Assembly (NCBI RefSeq): GCF_000993825.1
Contig: NZ_CP011114.1
Coordinates: 930,001 to 994,000, forward strand
Origin: Paenibacillus durus ATCC 35681
Lineage (GTDB): Bacteria > Bacillota > Bacilli > Paenibacillales > Paenibacillaceae
Length of the DNA: 64,000 bases
Direction: 5' to 3'
Part shown: one piece after another, positions 26,705 to 35,637 of the stretch
How the letters are laid out: the number at the start of each line of letters is the position of its first letter
How positions within the stretch are numbered: position 1 is the stretch's first letter
Made by a program: the position numbers and the translations under genes
Notes under the pieces: generated by a model
The model's database searches: none
What the model was told of the DNA's origin: nothing
What the model saw: only the letters and a program-made list of their open reading frames with translations

Positions 26705-27828
26705 ACGAACAGACTGAACGGCAGCGGCCCATAAGCTGCAGCGGCTGCGGCGTTAAGCTGCAGACCGTGCACCGGGACCAGCCGGGATATATGCCGGAGG
26801 CGGCTTATGACCGTGACCCTGTCATCTGCCAGCGGTGCTTCCGCATTAAGAATTATAACGAGGTCTCCTCGGTCTCCGTGGACCAGGACGAATTTCTGCG
26901 TCTGCTCTCCGGAATCGGGGAAAAGAACGCGCTTGTCGTCCATATTGTCGATCTTTTTGACTTCGAAGGCAGCCTTATCTCCGGACTCCAGCGGTTTGTC
27001 GGCAGCAATCCTGTCATTCTGGCCGTGAACAAATGCGATCTGCTGCCCAAGGTGACCAACTGGAACAAGCTGCGTAATTGGGTTCAGCAGCGCAGCAAAG
27101 AGCTTGGACTGAGAACTGCGGAAATCGTGCTTTGCAGCGCTAAGCGGGGACAGGGCTTCGACCGGCTGCTCGATTCGGTGTCCTCGCTTCGCGGCCAGCG
27201 CGATGTGTATGTTGTAGGCGCAACCAATGTCGGCAAGTCGACGCTGATCAACCGGCTCATTTCGGATTATAGCGATCTGGAGCAGGAGCTGACGACGTCC
27301 CGGTATCCCGGCACGACGCTGGATAGCGTCAAGATTCCGCTCGACGACGGCCATTTCATCATTGACACACCGGGGATCGTCTATCCTTGGCGGTACAGCG
27401 AATTGGTTGAGCGTCAGGACCTGGACGCGGTCATGCCCGCGAAGCCGCTCAAGCCTGCGGTGTACCAGCTCAATGCGGGACAGACCCTCTTTTTCGGCGG
27501 CTTGGGCCGGTTCGATTTCGTGCAGGGCGAACATCAGTCGTTCACCTGCTTCATCAGCGGCAGCCTCAAGATTCACCGCACCAAGCTGGAGCGGGCGGAC
27601 GATTTGTACCGCGATCATCGCGGTGAAATGCTGTCCCCGCCTGCATCTGGCGACGTGGATAAGCTTCCGGCCTGGCAGCGGCACGAATTCAGAATAGCCA
27701 GAGGAAGCCGCAGCGATGTATTCATCTCCGGCCTGGGCTGGGTCAAAATGAACGGAACGGAAGGCGCGGTTGTGGCTGTCCATGTCCCTCGCGGCGTGAA
27801 GGTGCTGGTTCGCCCTTCGCTGATCTAG
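26701..27828 (+). CDS. yqeH: ribosome biogenesis GTPase YqeH
   Basis: 375 residues. An N-terminal zinc finger (Cys13, Cys16, Cys43, Cys46) precedes a circularly permuted GTPase: G4 NKCD at 110-113, G5 SAK at 146-148, then G1 GATNVGKST at 173-181 and G3 DTPG at 221-224. This order, G4-G5-G1-G2-G3, defines the YlqF/YqeH group. YqeH assists assembly of the 30S subunit. A C-terminal RNA-binding part follows. In operon with aroE. Confidence 0.96.
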   Translation: MNEQTERQRPISCSGCGVKLQTVHRDQPGYMPEAAYDRDPVICQRCFRIKNYNEVSSVSVDQDEFLRLLSGIGEKNALVVHIVDLFDFEGSLISGLQRFVGSNPVILAVNKCDLLPKVTNWNKLRNWVQQRSKELGLRTAEIVLCSAKRGQGFDRLLDSVSSLRGQRDVYVVGATNVGKSTLINRLISDYSDLEQELTTSRYPGTTLDSVKIPLDDGHFIIDTPGIVYPWRYSELVERQDLDAVMPAKPLKPAVYQLNAGQTLFFGGLGRFDFVQGEHQSFTCFISGSLKIHRTKLERADDLYRDHRGEMLSPPASGDVDKLPAWQRHEFRIARGSRSDVFISGLGWVKMNGTEGAVVAVHVPRGVKVLVRPSLI

Positions 27829-27842
27829 ATAGAAGGAGGACA

Positions 27843-28739
27843 ATGATGACGGCTTCAACGGAAACCTGGTCTTCGGCGAGCGGAAGTATTCTTTTAGGGG
27901 TAATAGGCTGCCCCATTTCACATTCCAAATCGCCCGTCATGCATAACGCGGGCCTGCAGGCGCTTGGAATCCCGGGAGCTTATGTTCCCTTGCACGTCAA
28001 CCCCGATAAAGTTGGAGAGACGATCCGAGCCATACGGACACTGAATTTTCGGGGCATCAACGTGACCATTCCGCATAAATTGGCAGTAATTGAGCATCTG
28101 GACAGAGTAGACCCGGCAGCGGAGGCCATTGGGGCGGTCAATACGATTGTTAACGACAACGGGATTTTGACCGGCTACAATACCGACGGAATCGGATATG
28201 TGCGTTCTCTGAAATCGGAAGCGATCTCCGATCTCTCCGGACACAGGATTACGGTTATCGGTGCAGGCGGCGCGGCAAGGGGCATCATCGACGCGCTGCT
28301 TCAGGAGAATCCGGCCTCGATTCTTATTGTTAACCGCGATGAGGAGAAGGCGAAACAGCTTGCAGGAAGCTGGAGCAGCCGGGGCGATATCAAGGGTATT
28401 GGATTTGATCAGATTCGGAGTTACATCGGCGGTACGGATATTCTGATCAATACAACCTCGGTAGGAATGCATCCGAGTGTAGATGAAATGCCCGTAGACC
28501 CGGATATCATTCCGGAAGGGATCGTGGTCAGCGATCTGATCTACAACCCGCTGCATACCCGTCTGCTGCTGGAAAGCCGCAAACGCCGGGGCTGCATTAT
28601 TCACGGCGGCGTGGGAATGTTCCTGTACCAAGGGGCTTACGCTCTCGAATACTGGACGGGAATGCCCGCTCCGATCGATGTGATGCGTGCGGCTCTGCTG
28701 AGCAGTCTAGGCGCCGATGAATCATCAGGAAGCAAGTAG
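27843..28739 (+). CDS. aroE: shikimate dehydrogenase
   Basis: 298 residues; AAGGAGGA precedes ATGATG, so 27843 or 27846 may start. N-terminal GVIGCPISHSKSPVMHNAG binds shikimate; the catalytic Lys is in NVTIPHKLAVIEHL and Asp in YNTDGIGYV. NADP-binding GAGGAARGI follows. It reduces 3-dehydroshikimate to shikimate in aromatic amino acid synthesis. Its place among ribosome and NAD genes is conserved in Bacillus relatives. Confidence 0.96.
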   Translation: MMTASTETWSSASGSILLGVIGCPISHSKSPVMHNAGLQALGIPGAYVPLHVNPDKVGETIRAIRTLNFRGINVTIPHKLAVIEHLDRVDPAAEAIGAVNTIVNDNGILTGYNTDGIGYVRSLKSEAISDLSGHRITVIGAGGAARGIIDALLQENPASILIVNRDEEKAKQLAGSWSSRGDIKGIGFDQIRSYIGGTDILINTTSVGMHPSVDEMPVDPDIIPEGIVVSDLIYNPLHTRLLLESRKRRGCIIHGGVGMFLYQGAYALEYWTGMPAPIDVMRAALLSSLGADESSGSK

Positions 28740-28789
28740 ATTTTAGGATAATCGGGTAATAATAGTTCATAAATAAGGAGTATGCATAC

Positions 28790-29086
28790 ATGACGTTAAC
28801 CGGCAAACAAAAGCGCTATCTTCGCTCGCTTGCCCATCACCTTGATCCAGTGTTTCAGGTCGGGAAGGGCGGCGTTAACGAGCATCTGATCCGTCATATC
28901 GAGGAGGCGATTGAAAAGCGCGAGCTGATGAAGGTCAGCGTGCTGAATAACTGCGCCGAAGATCCGAAGGAGATAGGCAGCGAGCTTGCGGAGCAGTCCG
29001 GCTCCGAGCTTGTACAGGTCATAGGCAAGACGATTATCCTGTACAAGGAATCACGCGACAACAAGACGATCGAGCTGCCCAGATAA
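28790..29086 (+). CDS. yhbY: CRM-domain RNA-binding protein YhbY/YqeI
   Basis: 98 residues with AAGGAG 12 bases before ATG. LTGKQKRYLRSLAHHLDPVFQVGKGGVNE and the GNNC-like LNNCAEDP are the CRM/YhbY signature. Such proteins bind pre-50S particles. A stem without T-run (GGAAGCGG/CCGCTTCC, 29099-29125) follows, perhaps affecting transcript stability. Confidence 0.95.
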   Translation: MTLTGKQKRYLRSLAHHLDPVFQVGKGGVNEHLIRHIEEAIEKRELMKVSVLNNCAEDPKEIGSELAEQSGSELVQVIGKTIILYKESRDNKTIELPR

Positions 29087-29189
29087 GATCAATATCCCGG
29101 AAGCGGATTAGGCGAAGCCGCTTCCATAAGTAAACAGTACGTAGTCAAGGCCTCAGGCGAGAGAGGCAAATTTGCAAGGAGGTGGGAGT

Positions 29190-29792
29190 GTGAAGGTCGG
29201 CATTATGGGCGGAACCTTCGATCCCATTCATATCGGCCATATGCTGGTGGCGGAGACGGCCAGGGATGCCTTCGGGCTGGAACAGGTATGGTTCATGCCT
29301 TCGCATATCCCGCCGCATAAGCATGCGGCAGGAGCCTCCGGTGAGGCGAGGCTGGCTCTGGTGAGCGAGGCGATCAAGAACGATGGATCTTTCCGCATTC
29401 TCGATTGGGAGATTGTGCGCGGAGGAGTATCCTATACGATTGAAACGGTGCGGCAGCTGCAGGAGCGTTATCCGTCCGAAGATTTTTATTTTATTATCGG
29501 AGCGGATATGGTGCAGTATTTGCCGAAATGGAAGGATATCGACGAACTGGTGCGGCGGCTTACCTTTATCGGTGTGGGACGTCCGGGCAATTCTCTTAAT
29601 CTTGCGACGCTTCCGGTCAATATCGCCGAGAAGGTACTGTTGGCGGACATGCCGATGGTCGATATATCGTCTACTATGATCCGGGAGCGGGCTGCATCCG
29701 GGAAGTCGATCCGGTATATGGTGCCTGAAGCGGTATACGACTACGTGCAAAGGAGTGAGTTGTATGGGGTTCAGCCGCGAAGCGCTAATTGA
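29190..29792 (+). CDS. nadD: nicotinate-nucleotide adenylyltransferase
   Basis: 200 residues from GTG at 29190, which is 7 bases after AAGGAGG; the upstream in-frame start at 29172 precedes that site. GGTFDPIHIGH (residues 7-17) holds the HxGH nucleotidyltransferase motif, and SSTMIRERAASGKSI is the ISSTxxR motif. It adenylates nicotinate mononucleotide in NAD synthesis. Its 3' end overlaps yqeK by 29 bases. Confidence 0.96.
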   Translation: MKVGIMGGTFDPIHIGHMLVAETARDAFGLEQVWFMPSHIPPHKHAAGASGEARLALVSEAIKNDGSFRILDWEIVRGGVSYTIETVRQLQERYPSEDFYFIIGADMVQYLPKWKDIDELVRRLTFIGVGRPGNSLNLATLPVNIAEKVLLADMPMVDISSTMIRERAASGKSIRYMVPEAVYDYVQRSELYGVQPRSAN

Positions 29793-30342
29793 GTCGGTAT
29801 CCTCGCAGATGCCGAAGAAGCGCTGGAAGCACACGCTGGGCGTGGTGGAATCGGCGGGAGCGCTTGCTAGGAAGTATGGCGGCGACCCGGAGCGCGCCGA
29901 GCTGGCGGCGCTACTACATGATGTGGCCAAATATTGGCCGGTCGAACGCCAGCGCGAAATTATTGAACAGAATCACCTCTCGCCTGAACTGCTGTTCTAT
30001 GACAAGCAGCTGTGGCACGCGGAGGTGGGGGCCTATGTGGCGGAAAAAGAGTACGGCATCACAGATACGGATGTGCTTGATGCCATCCGCTACCATACTT
30101 CAGGCCGGGTGGGCATGACCCTGCTGGACAAAATCGTCTGTCTGGCTGATTATATTGAGCCAGGTCGGGATTTTCCAGGTGTCGACCGTATACGCAAACT
30201 TGCCGCTTCCAATCTGGAAGAAGGACTTATCGCCGGATTCGATTCTACGATCAGCCTGCTGCTGGAGAAGCGGCGGATTGTATTCCCGCTGACGGTAATG
30301 GCCAGAAACGATCTAGTAAAAATATTGGAGGAAAATGAATGA
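29764..30342 (+). CDS. yqeK: HD-domain hydrolase YqeK (Ap4A hydrolase type)
   Basis: 192 residues from ATG at 29764 (8 bases after AGGAG at 29751), inside the end of nadD. HD-domain ligands: His in KHTLGVVESA, the HD pair in ALLHDVAKYW, His in LLFYDKQLWHAEVGA, and Asp in LADYIEPGRDF. YqeK proteins symmetrically hydrolyse diadenosine tetraphosphate. It overlaps rsfS by 4 bases. Confidence 0.94.
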   Translation: MGFSREALIESVSSQMPKKRWKHTLGVVESAGALARKYGGDPERAELAALLHDVAKYWPVERQREIIEQNHLSPELLFYDKQLWHAEVGAYVAEKEYGITDTDVLDAIRYHTSGRVGMTLLDKIVCLADYIEPGRDFPGVDRIRKLAASNLEEGLIAGFDSTISLLLEKRRIVFPLTVMARNDLVKILEENE

Positions 30343-30686
30343 CCATACAATCCGAAGAGCTGCTTCGACTGACGCTTGAAGCAGTTGAAGATAAAAAAGC
30401 GATGAACGTCGTAGCCCTTGATTTGCGCGGCATTTCGCTGATCAGTGATTATTTCATTATCTGTCACGGCAACTCTGATACCCAGGTGCAGGCAATCGCT
30501 ACCGAGGTTCGCAAGGTTGCGCAGGGAGCGGGGGCGGTTATCCGTGGCATAGAAGGAATGGACGCAGCGCGCTGGGTGCTGATGGATTTGGGCGATGTGG
30601 TCGTCCACATCTTCCACCGGGATGAGCGCGAATACTACAATATCGAGCGGCTGTGGTCCGACGCGAAGGTTGTGGAACCCGTATGA
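30339..30686 (+). CDS. rsfS: ribosomal silencing factor RsfS
   Basis: 115 residues. AVEDKKAMNVVALDLRGISLISDYFIICHGNSDTQVQAIA and VIRGIEGMDAARWVLMDLGDVVVHIFHRDEREYYNIERLW are the RsfS (DUF143) pattern. It binds ribosomal protein L14 and keeps subunits apart during nutrient limitation. Overlaps the next gene by 4 bases. Confidence 0.96.
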   Translation: MTIQSEELLRLTLEAVEDKKAMNVVALDLRGISLISDYFIICHGNSDTQVQAIATEVRKVAQGAGAVIRGIEGMDAARWVLMDLGDVVVHIFHRDEREYYNIERLWSDAKVVEPV

Positions 30687-31621
30687 GCCTAATAGCCGGA
30701 AGCGTAGTAACGCTCGAAGTGGCGAGAGAGGTTTCACCCTACGGTTATTTCTTGAGCGCGGGCGATCAGGACGTACTGCTGCATTATACGGAGCTTACGG
30801 ATAAGGTCAAGCCGGGAGACAAGGTCGAAGTGTTCCTGTTCTACGATACGGAGGACCGCCTTGCGGCAACGATGAAGAAGCCGTATCTCACGCTTGGCGA
30901 ACTGGCCTTGCTGGAAGTGGCGGACGTTCATCCGCGGCTGGGCTGTTTTCTTGAAATGGGACTTGGGCGCCAACTGCTTCTGCCCATCCGCGAACTGCCT
31001 GAACTGAAGGAACTGCATCCGCAGGTGGGTGACCGTGTATTTGTCATTATGGAACATGACAAGCAAGGACGGCTGCGGGCCAAGCTGGCGGGCGAACAGG
31101 AGCTTGCCCCGCTGACGTTCCCTGCCCCTTCCAGCTGGAAGGGGCAGTGGTTGAAGGCCCGGGTGTACAAGCCTCTTCAAATGGGTACTTTTGTCATTGT
31201 GGATGGAGGCGTGCTCGGCTTCGGGGCAATCGGCATGATCCATTCCTCCGAACGGCCGAGGCTGCTTCGTTTGGGCGAGGAGTTCGAAGCCCGTGTAGCG
31301 TTCATTCGGGAGGACGGACGCGTCAACTTGTCCATGGCCCAGCGCAAGGAAGTGGGACGGGATATGGATTCCGCCAAGATTCTGGAATTTCTACAGAATC
31401 GTCCGGGCGGCGGAATGCCTTATTCGGATGCGACGCCGCCGGATATTATCAAGCAGCGGTTCGGAATCAGCAAGGCGGCGTTCAAGCGTGCGCTCGGCAA
31501 GCTGATGAAGGAAGGTCTCATCACCCAGAAGGAGAGCTGGACGTATCTGGCTCAGGGAGATAAGCCCGGTCAAGCTTCCGGCGAACAGAGCGGCGGCAGC
31601 CGCGGAAACTCTGCCGATTAG
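30683..31621 (+). CDS. cvfB: CvfB/YitL S1-type RNA-binding protein
   Basis: 312 residues from ATG at 30683, overlapping the rsfS stop; a longer frame to 30653 has no site. Three S1-like repeats (GSVVTLEVAREVSPYGYFL; VADVHPRLGCFLEMGLGR; ARVYKPLQMGTFVIVD) and a C-terminal winged helix (RFGISKAAFKRALGKLMKEGLI) match CvfB, which in Staphylococcus affects virulence-factor expression. Here it is embedded in a growth-related operon. Confidence 0.9.
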   Translation: MSLIAGSVVTLEVAREVSPYGYFLSAGDQDVLLHYTELTDKVKPGDKVEVFLFYDTEDRLAATMKKPYLTLGELALLEVADVHPRLGCFLEMGLGRQLLLPIRELPELKELHPQVGDRVFVIMEHDKQGRLRAKLAGEQELAPLTFPAPSSWKGQWLKARVYKPLQMGTFVIVDGGVLGFGAIGMIHSSERPRLLRLGEEFEARVAFIREDGRVNLSMAQRKEVGRDMDSAKILEFLQNRPGGGMPYSDATPPDIIKQRFGISKAAFKRALGKLMKEGLITQKESWTYLAQGDKPGQASGEQSGGSRGNSAD

Positions 31622-31628
31622 GACGGCT

Positions 31629-32420
31629 ATGGAAAGTGCGGTGTTGTCAGTGTCCTCCTATGGGAAATTTGCATATGTCTACGACGAGCTAATGGCGGAT
31701 ATGCCGTATCCGCAGTGGCTCGCCTTCGCCGAAGCCGCGTGGGAGCGGGTGGGGAAGCCGAAGACCGTAGCCGAGCTTGGCTGCGGCACCGGCAGCCTTA
31801 CCATTCCGCTGGCTGAGGCGGGATATCATATGACGGGAATTGACCTGTCTTCGGATATGCTTGCCGTGGCGCGCCAGAAGATGGAGGATCGTCCCCGGGG
31901 ACGGCGGTTTATGCGGGAAGGCAGCGTCCATTGGATCAGGCAGGATATGAGGGAATGGGAGCTACCGGAGCCGGTGGACTCCGTGATTTCATTTTGCGAT
32001 AGTCTGAATTATATCCTCGAAGAGAGCGATATTTCGGCCGTGTTCGAGCGTACCTTCAAGGGACTGAAGCCCGGGGGCAGCTTTCTCTTTGACGTTCATC
32101 ATCCCCGCACGCTGATTCGTTATGAGGAGGAGCAGCCCTTCATCATGGATGATCTCTCGGTGTCTTACATTTGGACCTGTGAAATGGATAGGCCAAGAAC
32201 CGAGATTGAGCATCATCTCTCCATCTTCGTCCGCGAAGAACCAGGCAGCGACCGGTATCGCCGGTTCGAGGAGACCCATGTGCAGCGCGCTTACGATCCG
32301 CAGTGGATGGAGGAAGCGCTCCGGAGAGCCGGATTCAGCGAGGTAAAGGTGTATGCCGATTTTGAATGGAGACCGGCCGGAGATGAGACGCAGCGGCTGT
32401 TCTATGTGGCTGTAAAGTAA
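31629..32420 (+). CDS. yqeM: class I SAM-dependent methyltransferase (YqeM type)
   Basis: 263 residues; the site before ATG is weak and the start is uncertain by a few codons. SAM motif I is VAELGCGTGSLTIPLAEAGY, followed by acidic GIDLSSDML and the motif with SFCDSLNYI. Methyl acceptor unknown. It closes the cluster as yqeM does in Bacillus; a terminator follows. Confidence 0.92.
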   Translation: MESAVLSVSSYGKFAYVYDELMADMPYPQWLAFAEAAWERVGKPKTVAELGCGTGSLTIPLAEAGYHMTGIDLSSDMLAVARQKMEDRPRGRRFMREGSVHWIRQDMREWELPEPVDSVISFCDSLNYILEESDISAVFERTFKGLKPGGSFLFDVHHPRTLIRYEEEQPFIMDDLSVSYIWTCEMDRPRTEIEHHLSIFVREEPGSDRYRRFEETHVQRAYDPQWMEEALRRAGFSEVKVYADFEWRPAGDETQRLFYVAVK

Positions 32421-32429
32421 TTGGATGCA

Positions 32430-32480
32430 AAAAGGATATTCCTAGGGCCGCGATTGCAGCCTTCGGAATATCCTCTGTTC
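32430..32480 (+). terminator. terminator of the yqeG-yqeM cluster
   Basis: Stem AAGGATATTCC with GGAATATCCT around a GC-rich inner loop, preceded by an A-run. T-run after the stem is weak (CTGTTCT). Confidence 0.6.
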
Positions 32481-32489
32481 TCCTGCCCC

Positions 32490-32648
32490 TTAACGGTGCT
32501 CAATCAGGTCGATGGCGCCAAGCACAATATGGGCCAGACCGAAGCCGAGTACTCCTGACGCAACCAGCTTATATCTGCTGCCAAGCAAGGCGGCTCCTGA
32601 AGCGGATACGACGGTACCAAGAATGGTAGGAATCAAACCTTCGCGCAT
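32490..32648 (-). CDS. 52-residue membrane protein, unknown function
   Basis: ATG at 32648 lies after AAGGAGTG; earlier in-frame codons are upstream of this site. The protein is one Gly/Ala-rich hydrophobic hairpin (LIPTILGTVVSASGAALLGS, then VASGVLGFGLAHIVLGAIDL) ending in EHR. Two short helices are likely. I do not recognise it; such proteins occur beside yqeM in Paenibacillus-like genomes, but I cannot verify that here. Confidence 0.65.
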   Translation of the reverse strand: MREGLIPTILGTVVSASGAALLGSRYKLVASGVLGFGLAHIVLGAIDLIEHR

Positions 32649-32756
32649 TTGAAACACTCCTTCTCGTTGGTTTGGGAGACGAGGATTAGTGTGTGTTCGC
32701 ATTAGGGGAATTATGCGATAGCGGTAGCCTTCGGCAAATAACGGTTATAAGCAAAC

Positions 32757-32802
32757 AAACGCTCCAGAAGGACGGATATTCCGTCTTTCTGGAGCGTTTT
32801 GG
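32757..32802. terminator. bidirectional terminator hairpin
   Basis: AAACGCTCCAGAA and TTCTGGAGCGTTT pair around an inner GACGGATATTCCGTC stem. It lies downstream of the minus-strand ArsR-type regulator. Confidence 0.8.
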
Positions 32803-32847
32803 CATAAAGCTGTCGTCTTGTTTAGTCACCGCCTGGTCTAGCCTGGC

Positions 32848-33783
32848 TTAAACCGTATGAACCTCTTTGGCCTCGCGGACATCGTACAGCACGCGGGCCA
32901 GAAGATCCTGGCTGTAATTGCCGAAATGCTTGCCGTATATCGTCAATCCGCGCTTGTTGGCCGGCTTGTCGGTAACAGCGATGCGGAAGGCCAGCTCGCT
33001 TTTGTAATTCAGCTTCATATCATTTAGAGTAACATCCGAAATGCGCGAGCCGTCGATAAAGCTTCCTTCATCATTAATCCGGATCAGCTTCAGCATTCCG
33101 TACTGATTCAAATGGGGAGGCCACCAATCCGGGCTGAATGTACCGCGTGTATCGCCGAAATCACCGGGGCTTGTCCAGAAGCCGAGCTCCACGCCGTTAA
33201 GGTAAAAGTAAATATCCGAAGGATAATGATCAGCGCAGCCAGGCGCTTCCGACCCAAGCTCCAAGGAGAGTTGGATTTCACGGAAGCTCTGATTTGGCTT
33301 TAAATAATTCGGAATCCTGTATTCGAGAAACCCATCGGCTATCCAGATTATCTCCGACTTAATCCGCTGCGGATCGGCAAAATAGCGCGGTTCGTCGAAC
33401 TCCCCGATAATGCTGTCCTTCGTCGCAAGACCGCACGTTGGAACAGCCGCATAGTTACTGTAATGTCCGACCGGAATCTCCACCTCATACAGATTACCGA
33501 TATCCTTGCTGCGGAGTTCGACCATCAGCCGGTCTTTGTTCAAGTAACATACCTTCTGAATGCCATGCTTCCCGACGGAAGTATAAATTTCAATAAGACC
33601 GCTTTCTTCAAGCTTTTTAATATGCATTGTGATCGCGCCATTGCTCAGCTTCAGCCGTTTGGCGATTTCATTCAGGTTTAGCTGCGGGTTGGAGGCTAAC
33701 ATTTCCAGAATTTGTATTCTTATTTCGGAACTGAGCGCTTTGAAAATATCAATTCCGCTCTTCAAATCTTTAATATAGATCAT
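32848..33783 (-). CDS. ArsR-type winged-helix regulator with large C-terminal domain
   Basis: 311 residues. Residues ~10-80 are a winged helix-turn-helix (IFKALSSEIRIQILEMLAS, LNEIAKRLKLSNGAITMHIKKLEESGLI). The rest (~90-300) is a beta-rich module with WIADGFLEYRIPNYL, DIYFYLNGVELGFWTSPGDFGD and YGKHFGNYSQDL, resembling a jelly-roll or carbohydrate-binding fold; I cannot name the ligand. Regulators of this form are known in Paenibacillus relatives. It stands alone, ended by the hairpin at 32757. Confidence 0.8.
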   Translation of the reverse strand: MIYIKDLKSGIDIFKALSSEIRIQILEMLASNPQLNLNEIAKRLKLSNGAITMHIKKLEESGLIEIYTSVGKHGIQKVCYLNKDRLMVELRSKDIGNLYEVEIPVGHYSNYAAVPTCGLATKDSIIGEFDEPRYFADPQRIKSEIIWIADGFLEYRIPNYLKPNQSFREIQLSLELGSEAPGCADHYPSDIYFYLNGVELGFWTSPGDFGDTRGTFSPDWWPPHLNQYGMLKLIRINDEGSFIDGSRISDVTLNDMKLNYKSELAFRIAVTDKPANKRGLTIYGKHFGNYSQDLLARVLYDVREAKEVHTV

Positions 33784-33908
33784 GTTCAGCTATCTTCTCC
33801 CAGTGGCTTTGTGGAAACAATATTTTAGATCATCATAAACTTATTTGGGTAAAAAAGAAAGCTGCGATCATCGGTAGTGATATCTGGCTGCAAGCAGACG
33901 GACAGACG

Positions 33909-33952
33909 AAAAACGGGCCGAAGAGGGATGCCCCCTGTTCGGCCCGTTGTGT
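33909..33952 (-). terminator. terminator of the sugar transporter gene
   Basis: Stem ACGGGCCGAA / TTCGGCCCGT followed on the minus strand by TTTTTCGTC. Just downstream of the MFS transporter stop. Confidence 0.85.
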
Positions 33953-33959
33953 ATATTGA

Positions 33960-35393
33960 TTAATCCTGAAGAGAGGGCTTAAAACTCTCCTGTTTGTCAC
34001 CGTGTTTTTTTTCCCACATCGCTTCAATTTCTTCAAGGGATTTGCCTTTGGTCTCCGGAATGACTCTCCAAGTAAAGAGGAGTGTAAACAGGGAGGTTGC
34101 GGCAAAAATCCAGAACGTTATAGCAGGTCCTGCGGAAGAAAGCAGCGGCGGGAAGGATTGGGAAACCGCGAAGTCGGCCCCCCAGAGAGCCATTGTGGCG
34201 ACCGCCGTAGCAAGGCCGCGAATCCGGCTCGGGAAGATCTCGGACAGGATTACCCAAACGACGGCCCCGAGTGAAATAGCGAAGGCCGCAACATAGACCA
34301 GAATGCAGATCAGGACAATCGGGCCGTCCGTACGCCCGGTATGAAAAGCAAAGCCGATGATCGCCAGGCTGACGGTCATGAAGAACGAACCGGCCAGCAG
34401 CAGCACCTTGCGGCCCAGCTTATCGACAAGCCAGAGGGACAGCGCGGTGAAGATTAAATTAACAAGTCCGACCATAATGGTCTGAGTAAGAGAACCGCTG
34501 GCTCCCGCACCGGTCTGGCGGAAGATTTCCGGCGCATAGTACATTACGGCGTTGATACCCGTGATTTGCTGAAGCATGGCGACGATAATGCCTACGATCA
34601 GCACGGTGCGCAGGACCGGCGTCAACCTCCGACCGGAGGCAGCCTTGGCTTCCTCGTCCTGAGCAAAGCTCTGCTTGATATCAAGCACTTCTTTCTTGGC
34701 CAGTTCTTCTCCGTGAATCTTCAGCAGAATAGGCAGCGCCTCTGCGGCTCTTCCTTTCTTGATCAGCCATCTCGGGCTTTCCGGAACCAGGAACAGCAGA
34801 GTCAGGAACAGAAGTCCCGGCACGATACCGGTTCCAAACATGATGCGCCAGCCTGTGGAAACGTCCCATGCGTCATTGCCCATACTGGAAACGCCCAAGG
34901 CCAGAAAGGAGCCGAGAAAAATACCGCTAACCGTCGCCATCTGGTTCATGGCGACCAGCCGACCGCGAAATCTGGCGGGGGCGATCTCCGCATTATAGAG
35001 CGGGCAGAGCGTCGAGGTGATACCGATGGCGAGACCCTCGATCATGCGGGCTGTGATGAACATTCCCAGCGTTGGCGAGACAGCGGAACCGAAAATTCCG
35101 GCGGTGTACAGAACCGCAGCCGCAATCAGCACTTTTTTTCGGCCAAAACGTTCACCTATCGAACCGGATATCGCCGCGCCGGCCATACAGCCGATGATCA
35201 GGCAGGATACCGTCCAGCCAAGCATAAAGTTGCCGAGTGCGAACCGGGCACGCAATAATCCGTTAGCCCCCGACATTACCGCCGTATCGAATCCGAATAA
35301 GAAACCGCCCAGGGCCGCGACCATGGATACAAGCAGAACAAATTTTATACTGGTCTCCGACTCTTTGGCCGGATGTTGCAATAAATCACTCAT
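33960..35393 (-). CDS. sugar:proton symporter (MFS sugar porter family)
   Basis: 477 residues, about 12 membrane helices. Signatures: GGFLFGFDTAVMSGA in helix 1, GERFGRKKVL between helices 2 and 3, RMIEGLAIGITSTLCPLYNAEIAPARFRG, PESPRWLIKKGR before the central loop, QQITGINAVMYYAPEIF in helix 7, and VILSEIFPSRIRG plus PETKGKSLEEIE at the end. These match xylose/galactose/arabinose symporters (XylE/AraE-like). It lies downstream of and in the same orientation as a sugar-sensing three-gene set, so it is probably its target. Confidence 0.94.
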   Translation of the reverse strand: MSDLLQHPAKESETSIKFVLLVSMVAALGGFLFGFDTAVMSGANGLLRARFALGNFMLGWTVSCLIIGCMAGAAISGSIGERFGRKKVLIAAAVLYTAGIFGSAVSPTLGMFITARMIEGLAIGITSTLCPLYNAEIAPARFRGRLVAMNQMATVSGIFLGSFLALGVSSMGNDAWDVSTGWRIMFGTGIVPGLLFLTLLFLVPESPRWLIKKGRAAEALPILLKIHGEELAKKEVLDIKQSFAQDEEAKAASGRRLTPVLRTVLIVGIIVAMLQQITGINAVMYYAPEIFRQTGAGASGSLTQTIMVGLVNLIFTALSLWLVDKLGRKVLLLAGSFFMTVSLAIIGFAFHTGRTDGPIVLICILVYVAAFAISLGAVVWVILSEIFPSRIRGLATAVATMALWGADFAVSQSFPPLLSSAGPAITFWIFAATSLFTLLFTWRVIPETKGKSLEEIEAMWEKKHGDKQESFKPSLQD

Positions 35394-35470
35394 ATCATTT
35401 TCCCCTTTCCATCTGTACGCTAACAGCGGATACCGCCATCAAATCAGCGCAGCAGGTGTTTCTACTTAAA

Positions 35471-35500
35471 ATTATAACATCACCTCTCTGTTCACAGAGG
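35471..35500 (-). promoter_or_regulatory. promoter -10 and palindromic operator of the sugar transporter
   Basis: Minus-strand TATAAT (35471-35476) has no good -35. About 7-24 bases upstream lies the palindrome CCTCTGTGAACAGAGAGG (35483-35500), CTCTGT and ACAGAG around GA. The position over the -35 fits an activator or repressor site. Which protein binds is unknown. Confidence 0.5.
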
Positions 35501-35603
35501 AGCTATCCCCTGCACGATTTTGTCCTCTTTTGCGCATTTCTTTAAGATGGGGAGGGAATGGCGGTGGGGAATGCCGATACTAGTACTATCTTGTCCTCGA
35601 GGC

Positions 35604-35634
35604 ACAAAAAAATCCACGCCTGACGGCATGGACT
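35604..35634 (-). terminator. terminator of the sensor operon
   Basis: Minus strand TCCATGCC-GTCA-GGCGTGGA followed by seven T. Placed directly after the response regulator stop. Confidence 0.88.
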
Positions 35635-35637
35635 GTA

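Noticed and set aside
26470..27921. 483-codon minus-strand frame across yqeH
   Set aside because: Opposite strand of a gene with intact GTPase motifs and conserved context.
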